Source: Viola odorata
Taxonomy: Eukaryota > Streptophyta > Magnoliopsida > Malpighiales > Violaceae
NCBI GenBank assembly: GCA_963691705.1
Contig: OY829543.1
Span: 49,394,564-49,458,563 of the forward strand
Direction: 5' to 3'
DNA: 64,000 nucleotides
Below the pieces are notes generated by a model. That model saw only the letters and a program-made list of their open reading frames with translations, searched no databases and was not told the origin of the DNA. Of the stretch, positions 42,541 to 52,600 are shown piece after piece. How positions within the stretch are numbered: position 1 is the stretch's first letter; the number at the start of each line of letters is the position of its first letter. The translations under genes and the position numbers were made by a program.

Positions 42541-43977
42541 AACAATGATGAAAATGATCTCAACTCTCGGAAACTTTATTAAAAACATATCCACAAGAAT
42601 TTATCGCAAAATCCTTTAACCTCTTTGTTCTCTAAATTTCTCCCTTAATATTTCGTGATCGATTCGCGAAACCGGAAAAAATGATGTTGAAATTTACATG
42701 TTAGAGTTGTAAGTGTGCTAATGCAGATTGAGTGAAATTGATAAGAGAAAAATGTAAAGAACAAAGTGATTGAAAGGCTGTTTGGTATATTTTGGTTTCT
42801 ATGAATGATTTAATGGTGAAGCAATATTAATAGAGGTTTGTGTTGGGAACATTATTTTAGACAAATTATAGTTTTTTTTTTAAATATGGATTTTTAATTC
42901 ATTTGTTTCATTAGAATTCTCTAAAAAGTAGTTATCATTATTTTCGTATTCTTGATTAAATTAATTTCTTAATAAAAGATACAAAATTTAAAAAATTAAA
43001 AATAACTAATTAATAAATATAATAATAAACAACAACTTAATAAATTATGTTTTTTTCTTCTTTTTAACAACATAAATTATTGGTTTTTATAATACTGCAC
43101 ATATTTTGTTATATAAAAAAATAACAATAAATTTATAACCCGAATTAAAAGAACAATTAATTGCAATTACTGTAGAAAAGTAATATTAAAAAGAAGGAGT
43201 ATTACTTTTTAAATTAAAAATAAAATAATCAAAATAAAAATTTAATTGTTTAATATCAAATAACTTCAACATTATATTGGAAATTTCTTGAAAGAAAAAA
43301 ATTAAAACAGTTCCACTAAGACAAGAGTATTAAGGAATTAATACAATATTTCTCTTGCATGTCCAAAAAGGTAGATTTACTTGTGCAATTCTTCCTTCTT
43401 CTGTCACCCAATTTTCAGATTGGGTTTTCATTCTAGTCCAAAGCTTAGTAGCGAAACTGTTGGGCCTAGGCCCGAAGATGGTACATCCAAGTGCGGACCA
43501 CAGTTTCAGGCCCAAATCTGGCAGGCTGCCAGGTACTTCTTGAATAAATCAGATCCCATATATAGTATATGCTACAATGGAGAAGCCCATGAATTCCATG
43601 TAAGACCTGCAAAAACACCTGATATTTTGCCCTTACTTTTTCTCGAAGGTATGTTAAAAATGTTCGTACGTTCGAGAAAAGTAAGAGGTAAAATTGTCTT
43701 AAACAGTGAGTCATTCGACCTTCTCAACATACGTGCCCAAAATCAAATCGACAGTTAATAAAATTAGGAAGAAGTATATAGAACGTAAATAGCGGTTTAT
43801 ATAGGGAGAGAAAAAGAGAAGGGTGAAAAAGATTGGCCTTTAATACCATGTCAGGGCCTTTAAGATCTACTACTTTGTTTCTTTCTTCCTTCCTTTCTTT
43901 TTCTTGTTGAGGATTCCTACGACGGTGGGTGAGGTCATAAGAACCTCCTTTGCCACATCAACATTAAAATAATATTA
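42541..43977. other. Intergenic region with repeat copy A
   Basis: AT-rich and without a supported gene. 42885-43610 is copy A of a family also present at 46487-47215 (B) and 62150-62931 (C). An inverted repeat with 15-16-bp arms lies at 43632-43685. Confidence 0.65.
42885..43610. repeat. Dispersed repeat, copy A
   Basis: Colinear with 46487-47215 over about 730 bp with many small indels; both include TTGGGCCTAGGCCCGAAGA and CTGGCAGGCTGCCAGG and a CCATGAATTCCATGTAAG block. I do not recognise the family; no terminal repeats are obvious. Confidence 0.85.
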
Positions 43978-44213
43978 CTCCCTCATTCTTTGAATAAACG
44001 TCGTTTTAGAATAGTAAAAATTCGTAAGATAATGATTTTTGATTTTATTTTATTCTACATTATTTCATTTTTACTCCTAATTTTCACTCAAATTACCACA
44101 CCATCATTAAATTGGGTTGATGCATTAAAAAAATTGTCATTTACACAAAATATATGCTTCGAAAAAGATAAAATGACAAGTATTATAAACAGTAAGAATC
44201 CGGAAGGATGGAG
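43978..44213. mobile_element. Stowaway-like MITE
   Basis: 236 bp with ends CTCCCTCATTC and GAAGGATGGAG, imperfect terminal inverted repeats of the CTCCCTCCGTCC type, and a TA duplication on each side (43976-43977, 44214-44215). Size and TA target fit Tc1/mariner-derived Stowaway elements. It has no coding capacity of its own. Confidence 0.75.
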
Positions 44214-44215
44214 TA

Positions 44216-44455
44216 ATAATTATTATAATTATAATTGTACTCAAGGTTTCAAAAGAATTTAAGTCTACGTTTCTGTTTTAATTTGGACATTAAAAGAGTG
44301 AGATTTTCAACATAATAAATTTCATATAACCTGGTTTTAAAGCTTTTTGAATCTCCTAACGTTGCTGCTCATATACCCGGTTATGATACCAATTATGAAC
44401 ATGATTTTATGGTTTTTAAATATTTTTAACGTTTGAGCCTCATTCCAATTTGCGC
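44216..44455. repeat. Left arm of 240-bp inverted repeat
   Basis: Reverse complement matches 47517-47735 at high identity by eye (shared blocks: GTACTCAAGGTTTCAAAAGA, AGTCTACGTTTCTGTTTTAA, GCTGCTCATATACCCGGTTA). Arms are about 3.06 kb apart. Confidence 0.85.
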
Positions 44456-46486
44456 GGAGATGAGCTGAGCATTAATTTTTCATACTTTTATTGTCTAATT
44501 ATTTGTAAATTAGACATTAAAGTTATTAATTTTTATGAATTTTCTCTATTTTTGCAGAAATTATTTGGAGGTTGACCAAAAAGAAAAGGCTACATGTGGA
44601 GCGTGAAATCAAACATTCGATGTTGTCTTAGTCGCGGGCTTGACCAAGACAGTCACGAAAGAGATAGATTACAACGGGAGACTTTGGGTAAACCAAAAGG
44701 AGGTGAGCTAGCGGTTGCAATTAGAGAACGGGATTTGAGGGATCTGCAGCGTTGAAGATTTTCAGCAAGAATTTTTAACTGGATCTCTCTCTTAGAACAA
44801 TATTTTGAGTTTTCGAATCAAACAATTATTTGGATTTGTAATTTTTACTTTATCCTTATCTTTTAATTTTGAAAGAGATAGAGTAGGACTAAGAAGAGTG
44901 AAGTCTTTTTTTTTTAAATAGGCAGAGATATATAAATAGGGTCATGAAATATGACCATAGAGAACACGAACCAAGTACACGAGACACGAACCAACACAGC
45001 TAGCTAAACCGACAGAGACAACGACTCACACGTCACTCCCCTCGAACATACTACACGTATTACATCGCAACTAATACCCGAAAATGGTCCCAAATAACAA
45101 TTTGAACCAAAAACACGCAAACCTCACTCAAGCCTAAGCCCAAGCCCAAGCTACTCTCTAGCAGCCCAACACCTAAACCCAAAAAACCACAAAGATCTTA
45201 GGTCAACTTCTTCACCGCCCCCCCGCCCCCCCCCCCCCCGCTCCATCGCCGGTGCGTCTTCCTCGCCCACCAGCCGCCCCAACCACGGCAACATCTGGCT
45301 TCGACGCTCCAAACAATCGCCAGTCAACGTCGCTCTAGAAAACCCAGCCGCCTCACCCACTGGAGTCACCAGAGAAAATCTCATCGTCGCCGACCACACC
45401 ACCGCCGGACCCATCCATCACGATCGGCCAAACAAAGAAGTTTATAAGCTGTTAAAAACCCTTTTAGAAGGGGATGCTCTTTTTTTCTTTCACACAGACA
45501 GTCATTGAGATTTTGCCCTGTAACTTTCTAGTTTGAAATTTACAGATTTAACTTCTTTTATGCAAATAACAAAATCGTTTTCTTTCATGAGCATGTCTGG
45601 CTAAACAATCATTCTTTGTAAGAGCTGATTGAGTCATGTTTCTTATGCTTCGTGAGATCTAAGTATTGTTATTAGTTTTTACCTCCACAATCATTTATTT
45701 TCTAGTTTAACAAATCGCTCACCTATTGAAATTTAGAATTGACCACTCTTAGATTTTAGCTTGGGAGTTGCAGTCAACCTAGAAGGGGACGAGTGAAACC
45801 GGATAGGCCAAGTAGGCAACTAGACCTCGTTATAGGCTAGAGAAAATGAATGATATAACTCAAACCCAATTGACAACCGATGACCTTAATTGTGAGGTAA
45901 ACTTGAGTTAGGTGTTGTCTTCCTATAAGTCATTGAGGACGATTTCAATCTAATCAAGCCAGCAGCCAAAACAGTAAATCTTTTAGCCAGTAAGGTATTT
46001 TTGGGTTAAGATTGTCTGGAGAGGGAGCACCCACTAGGTAATTTGATAAATGAGGGAAGCATGAGTGTACAAAAGTCATTGCATTCTATAACAACGCTAT
46101 GGAGATAAAAATGAACATCATTGAATCAGTGATCGAAGTATAAGAAACGCAACTCTCAAAGCGCCCTTACCCGGAATTCCCACCATCTGAATTTCTAACC
46201 TAGATACCTTGTCTTGGTCGAGCCTCTGACCAAGCTATTTTTACTATTTAAGTGTTACTCTTTTGTTTTTGGTTTCAGGATCAAACCAACAATTCTAGTG
46301 ATGAGGAAGTCAACCAAAAACTACATAACTGAGGAGTATCTAAGGACGATCCTCTTACCACCATCTGTAAGCCCTTCGTGGTAGTGTTAAGTTCCAATCC
46401 CCCCTTACTTCATCCCCTTTTACACAATTAGTTTTTACGTTCTCGACAAGCGATCAAATTTTGGCGTCGTTGACGAGGATTTTTAA
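44456..46486 (+). mobile_element. Degenerate LTR and primer-site remnant (Athila-like)
   Basis: At 46462-46479 a site TGGCGTCGTTGACGAGGA matches 15 of 18 positions of the Athila primer site, with changes of C to T, C to A and G to A. The upstream 2 kb has the texture of an old Athila-type LTR and leader but no clear left end. A possible retroposed fragment interrupts it at 44907-45440. Related phrases (CCTTTTAACCAGTAAAGTG against CTTTTAGCCAGTAAGGT) occur near 61275, suggesting a second remnant there. Confidence 0.4.
44907..45440 (-). mobile_element. Possible 5'-truncated retroposed fragment
   Basis: On the minus strand the segment ends CCTATTTAAAAAAAAAA, like the LINE end CCTATTTAAAAAAA at 18050. 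Upstream is a GC-rich open stretch (45414-45151) without recognised domain and a run of about 14 C at 45222. Flanking AAGAAG-type repeats are suggestive only. Confidence 0.35.
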
Positions 46487-47215
46487 AATATGAATTTTTA
46501 ATTCAATTCTCTAAAAAATAGTTATCATTATTTTCGTATTCTTTATTAAATTAATTTCTTAATAAAAGATAATAAAAAATATATAAAATAACTAATAAGT
46601 AAATAATAGTTAATAAATATAATAATAAACAACAACTTAATAAATAATGTTTTTTTCTTCTTTTTAAGAACATAAATTATTGTTTTTATAATACTGCACA
46701 TATTTAGTTATATAAAAAAATAACAATAAATTTATAACCCGAATTAAAAGAACAATTAATTGCAATTACTGTAGAAAAGTAATATTACTTATTAAATTAA
46801 AAATAAAATAATCAAAATACAAATTTAATTGTTTAATATCAAATAACTCCAACATTCTATTGGAAATTTCTTGAAATAAAAAAATTAAAAACAGTTCCAC
46901 TAAGACAAGAGTATTAAGGAATTAATACAATATTTCTCTTGCATGTACAAAAAAGTAGATTTACTTGTGCGATTCTTCCTTCTTCTGTTACCCAATTTTC
47001 AGATTGGGTTTTCTATCTAGTCCAAAGCTTAGTAGCGAAACAGTTGGGCCTAGGCCCGAAGATGGTACATCCAAGTGCGGACCACAGTTTTAGGCCCAAA
47101 TTTGGCAGGCTGCCAGGTACTTCTTGAATAAATCAGATCCCATATATATATAGTATACGCTACAATGGAGAAGCCCATGAATTCCATGTAAGACCTGCAA
47201 ACACAGTTGATATTT
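46487..47215. repeat. Dispersed repeat, copy B
   Basis: Colinear with copy A (42885-43610), shorter by an AAAAGAAGGAGTATTA segment and other small indels. It begins just after the degenerate primer site. Confidence 0.85.
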
Positions 47216-48021
47216 TGGATTTCCAAAAAAAAGTTCAAGTAAATTTGACTGATTAAAACATAGATAAACTACACAAGAAACCCTACAGCGTATGCCCCCT
47301 ATAGTTTAAAAAAAAATGTATTATAAATTTCAAAAAGTTATAATTTTAACTTATTTTAATATGTTTTAGGAGAGTCCACCGCATTGAAAAAATTAAAAAA
47401 TTTAACGATATTTTAAAAATAAATAGTAAATAAAATTTAAGACCATAATTATTAAACACTCAAAGCCATTTTAAAAGTGGCTTAATTTTTACTGTTCAAT
47501 CTTCCTTTATGTATAGCGCAAATTGGAATGAGGTTCAAACGTTAAAAATATTGAAACCCATAATTTTTATCATAACCGGGTATATGAGCAGCAACGATAG
47601 GAAATTCAAAAAGCTTTAAAACCATGTTATATGAAATTTATTTTGTTCAAAATCTCACTCTTTTAATGTCCAAATTAAAACAGAAACGTAGACTCAAATT
47701 GTCTTTTGAAACCTTGAGTACAATTATAATTATAATATTTATTAATATTATTTTAATAAAAATGCTCCAACAAAACTTATGTAAACAATGTGTTTCACAT
47801 TGTCACTTATTCAACTACGTAGATTACTCTTTTCAATTAGTTTTTTTCTTTTTTTATAAGATATTACATATGAGGTTCCTTAGCAGTAGGGTTAGGGGTT
47901 TACTCTTGATAGGTTAATGTCAATTCTTCAGCAATAGGGTTAGCATCACTCTCACATAAATAAAAAAGTTGTAATTAACCTACATAATGCGATATATAGA
48001 TATAACTTTTATTAACCTAGC
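47216..48021. other. AT-rich intergenic stretch with right inverted arm
   Basis: Includes the right arm of the 240-bp inverted repeat (47517-47735). No gene supported; the ORF at 47624-47917 lies largely in the arm and AT-rich sequence. Confidence 0.6.
47517..47735. repeat. Right arm of 240-bp inverted repeat
   Basis: Reverse complement of 44216-44455 with scattered substitutions and small indels. Confidence 0.85.
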
Positions 48022-48508
48022 TCACCAAAAAATATAATATAATATATAGACATATGTCATATGTGGTAGAAAAATTACGTACCAGCCATGGTAAGATATA
48101 TACTTTTGAAGTAGGAATGTTGGTGATGTGGAGTTTGCAGAAAAAATCTTGCCGTGACAACGTGGTGGAGGTGGTGGAGGCGGTGGAGGGTACCCTGGCG
48201 GTGCATAGGGCGGCGCAAGATCAGCTAACGAAAAAAAAAGCAGAAGAATATAAGGCAATTTATTAAATTGATCATAAGATGATGATAAAAAAATATATAA
48301 AACAGAAAGTTGTTATGTGGAAATTAACCTATCAAGAGAAGTAATGAAATGAATCTATACTACTACTACATGCCTGAGGACGGAGGAGGAGGACGGGCAT
48401 CAACGGCATGGCCGGCGACCAAGACGGCAAGAGCGATGACGGTGAGGAGGGAACTCAACTTGTATCTCTATGGTTTAGTACATCTCTCTTGTTTCTATTC
48501 ATGGCCAT
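48022..48508 (-). pseudogene. Candidate small secreted proline-rich peptide gene, start frame broken
   Basis: On the minus strand, an AT-rich TATTTAAA lies just before ATGGCCATG (48508). A reading frame then gives a clear signal-peptide core (SSLLTVIALAVLVAGHAVDA) followed by RPPPPSS and reaches 48374. From there a 149-nt intron (48373-48226/48225) is plausible: GC-type donor CAG|GCATGT and acceptor TTTCGTTAG. Exon 2 joins in frame and reads ADLAPPYAPPGY, a run of nine prolines and RCHGK, ending at the stop at 48022. The problem is the start: the ATG frame and signal-peptide frame differ by one base and a TAG precedes the latter, so the copy is broken, wrongly read, or has an unseen upstream exon. 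Function unknown; extracellular export is inferred from the signal peptide only. Confidence 0.4.
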
Positions 48509-48732
48509 GGGTTTAAATAGAGAAAGGGAGAGATTAAGAAGAAGATGGTAATTATAAGTATGACATATTAAACAAATTTATGGCTACTTGCAGGACTTTT
48601 TTTGCGTACACCGCGGTATGTTTCCATATATTAATTTTCACATTACAATTGCTCAGAATCACGGTACGGTAACGTGGCAGTTTCAGGTGACACGACAATC
48701 AAACCGATCGCGTACGTGATGTCATGACTCAT
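48509..48732. other. Flank of Tat-like element, no gene seen
   Basis: AT-rich with a GGTACGGTAACGTGGCAG segment. The last five bases (48728-48732, CTCAT) are the target duplication of the Tat-like element. Confidence 0.6.
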
Positions 48733-49550
48733 TGATAATACATAAAAGTATTGTAAGGGCATAACAGACTTTGTACCTTCGCCCGTCACCATTGACCAGT
48801 CAAAACGGCACAGGACCGGTTTGACCAAGCCAATGGGATTAGGCGACCAAAGGACAAGTCTAGCCCGCTGTCTACAAACGGCATTGCTAATTCTACTATC
48901 AGAACGGGTGATAACGGATCAGCTCATTAATTAAGACAACAGTCGCCAAACCAACACACGCCGATTCAATGCAAACGGCACCTTGCCGATTTGTCATAAC
49001 GGCACCATACCGATTCAACATAAGCAGTAAGATCCACTCGCTGGTATAATTTATATAATACTCAATAGTTAGTATACATTTAGTCAAAGTTGGCGTGGGG
49101 GATTACCTCTCCTGCTCCCATCAAGTCACCATCTGACAAGCTAGACAACCCCCCCTCATTCCACTTTACAATCATTAATCCTGACTCCTAAACCACCTAT
49201 TAGAGGAAAAAGGGGGAAGAAGGTCAAAGTGGTTTAACCACCTCTGCCCTGCACACGACCTGCAGGGAAGCACGTGAAGGACAGGCCCTTAGGAGCAGGT
49301 CCAACTGCCCTTGTCCTACATAAGGACTGGAGGCAGAAGCAGAGAGAGGATCTTGATCTCCAGGCAAAAAACACACTTAACACATTCATACACTTTCTCT
49401 GTTTTTGAGATCCAATTGCTGACTTTGGCATTGGAGATTCTACGCCGGAAAACACTTCCGGCGCTTTGCAGGACGATCGTGCCGCGTTAACCACCACATT
49501 CCAGAGGGCCATTTGACGGAAAGACCCCCACTCCGTTCCACGGATTATCA
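48733..49550 (+). repeat. 5' LTR of Tat-like element
   Basis: 818 bp. Six AACGG words lie in about 210 bp (48799-49000), upstream of TATAATTTATATAATAC at about 49045-49061, the likely TATA region. Confidence 0.95.
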
Positions 49551-49552
49551 TT

Positions 49553-49570
49553 TGGTGCTTTCATTGAGAG
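49553..49570 (+). promoter_or_regulatory. Primer binding site of Tat-like element
   Basis: TGGTGCTTTCATTGAGAG begins two bases after the LTR. I recognise the motif as common after LTRs of this type but do not assign the tRNA. Confidence 0.65.
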
Positions 49571-49651
49571 CTTTTGAGTTTTTGAGTGAGCAGCCTTGAA
49601 ATTCAAAGATCTTCTTTTTTCAATCTTATTGGGGTTTTTTCATTTCCAAAA

Positions 49652-52600
49652 ATGGCATCCGACCCAAATTTCCAAACACCTCAACCTACTGGAGCAGCTG
49701 TTGGTCAGCAGGAAACTCCACCTCCTCAAGTTTCATCTTCCCGTGTGGAAATGAACGCCACAGCTCGCCGACTTAATTTCCCTGAAATTCCAGAAGTGTT
49801 ATTTCCCGGCACTCCACAGCCTGGACTGTCTACAGCAGCAGTTATCCCGCCAGTGGTCATGCATGAGTTTGCCGCCTTGCATCGAAGGATGGACATAATG
49901 ATGCAGACGTTTATGGGAAGGATCCCTCCGCCTGTCCACCAGCAGGTTATTCCTCAGCAGATCCATGATCAACCAGTGGTGACACCATCTCTCGTGCCTC
50001 CGTCCTTAGCATTGCAGCCAGTCAGATCGGCGCATCAGCATGATAGTCAGCCAGCCCAACGGGGAAACCTTTCAGCTGAGCCTCAGCCAGGCCGTCAAAA
50101 TGAAAATCCGCCCAGAGGGGAGGGATACTTGGACAACATGGAAGAGGTCAATAGCCGGGCAGTCCAGCGGAGCCCAAGAAGGAGCCAGAGGCAGTCGTTG
50201 GAGGCAAGATCCGAGAGAAGAGGGGGTCGAGAGAAATCATGGGATCGACCTCAGTCTGAAAGGCATTACGGAAGGACGGATCGGAATGCCTCCAGAGGCT
50301 CTATCCCCTTACCAGCTCGTGAAGAGCGAGATGATGATCCAAAGAATCCTTTGACCTTTCGGGTTAGGAGGCATCGGGTAAGCAGACATGTCAAACTGCC
50401 GACCGATTTCTACCTTGGGGCAACAGATCCAACGGCCCATGTAAGTTTGGTAAAGAAGCATGTTAAGTTCTTTACTAGAAAAGATGAGGCGTTGTGCCAA
50501 ATATTTGTGATGACTCTGAAAGGGATCGCCAATACTTGGTTCGAGAAGCTGCCGGCTGGATCTATTGATTGTTTTGAACAGCTGGCGAAGGTCTTCATTA
50601 GCCGATTCAGTTCATGTATTCCAGTAGAGAAGTCTCCAGCGATTCTGTTTGATATGGTGCGAAAGTCGGGGGAATCCTTAACGGTGTATGTTGCCAGATT
50701 CAATGCTGAGTTGGCGACTCTGCCCGACATTGCGCCAAACTTTGCAGCTGAGGCTTTGAGGAGGAACTGCAGGTATCGGGAGTTGGAGAATGCTCTAATT
50801 GCGAGCACACCGAAGACCCTGGACCTCTTGCGGATCGAGGTGGATAAATATGCGAGGATGGAAGAAGCAGACTTCCAGCGGAAGAAACGGGAGGAGTCCG
50901 ATCCCCCTAAGAAAGAAACGGCTGTCCGCAAGCAGGGAGAAAAGAAGCAAACGGCTGGAGGCCGACAGACGGATCGTCTCGCGGACTTCTCCACGTTGCA
51001 GCTAATTAAGCCGGTGGCGGAGATCTTTGCCATCATAGAAGAACGGAGATTACCGATTCAGTATCCCAAGCGCAAACCTGGCGTCGTTATGGGACCGCAT
51101 AAGGATTCTTACTGCCGTTTCCATAAGGCAAAAGGGCATGACACTGAGGATTGTTTCTCTCTGAAAAAGGCTATTGAAAAGTTGATTGAAGAGGGTTATT
51201 TGGGCAAATTTGCGGCCAAGGCTCGAAATAGGGCCAGGGAGGATCGAACTGACGGCAACAGGAGAGAAGCGGAGGCCAATCCCAACGCAGCCGGAACCAG
51301 TGTCCAGAGAGACAGAGGAAAGCAGCAGGTGTTGACAACCTCTCTCGATGAGTTCCACATGATCAATTTGATAGCGGGAGGAACCCAGCAGGAGGAATCG
51401 GAAGATGTACCGATTGGGGAAAAGAGAAAGCGGAATGATCCCGTTGGGGAGAAAACAGGTTTATCGGAGCTGGACCGAATGGCCATAACATTTTCAGAGG
51501 AGGATGAGATCGGAGTGACATATCCTCAGAATGAAGCATTAGTGGTAACAACCATCATTGCCGATTGCGGAGTCATGCAGACACTGGTGGACAACGGAAG
51601 TGCTGTGAACCTCATTTCTGCCAACGCTTTTAGCCGTTTGCAAGGACCTAAGCCAGACTTGAAGCCTTGCCGACGGCCGATTATCGGGGTAAACGACGTT
51701 CCCATTCCTGTTGTAGGCCTAACCTTTTTGCCAATCTTTTTTGTGGAAGACAGCTCCCGGAGAAAGGAGCAGCAACTATTTCTGGTGGTGGATTTAAACC
51801 TGCCATACAATGTGATTTTGGGGCGTCCGTTTTTAAATGCTTTTGGTGTAGTAATATCGCAAAGGCATTTGAAGATGAAGTACCCTTCCTGGGATGGCGT
51901 GGTTACAATCCGAGGAGATCAGAAGGTAGCTGCCGAATGCTACATCACGATGGGTGATGGTTGCTGTGATCGCTATGTTTGCGTAGCCGATGATTCATTA
52001 GAAGATGATGAGGAGCAGCGAACTCAGCCATTGGAGAAAATGGCCCAAGTGCCGGTGGCTGATCTGCCCACTGAGCATTTTTTAATAAGTGAGAAGCTGA
52101 GCAAGGGAGAGTGTGACCAGCTTTCGTCTCTGTTGAACAAGTGCAAAGGAGAATTCGCCTGGGTCCCGACGGACATACCGGGCCTTTCGAGGGAAACGGC
52201 AGAGCACCGATTGAACGTTTATCCGAATGCCAGGCCAGTTCAACAGAAACGGCGAGCTTTCTCCAAAGAAAAAGCTGTTGCAATTGAGAAAGAAGTGGAC
52301 AAGCTCCTAAAAGCTAACTTCATCCGGGAGGTTCAGTATCCGCCATGGTTAGCTAATCCAGTGGTAGTGAGAAAGCCAAACGGGGATTGGAGGATGTGTA
52401 TTGATTTCACTGATTTGAATGAGGCATGCCCCAAGGATTGCTACCCGCTGCCACGGATAGAGCAATTGGTGGATCAAACGGCTGGATATGAATATCTGAG
52501 TTCGCATGATGCCAATTCCGGATATCATCAAATACCGATGGCGATTGAAGATGAGGAGAAAACGGCTTTCATCACGCCGAAGGCCACCTACTGCTATCAG

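Noticed and set aside
43990..44262. 90-codon frame
   Set aside because: It spans the Stowaway-like MITE and the adjacent inverted arm.
47885..47945. Telomere-like GGGTTAGGGGTTTAC
   Set aside because: A single short match without tandem TTTAGGG units.
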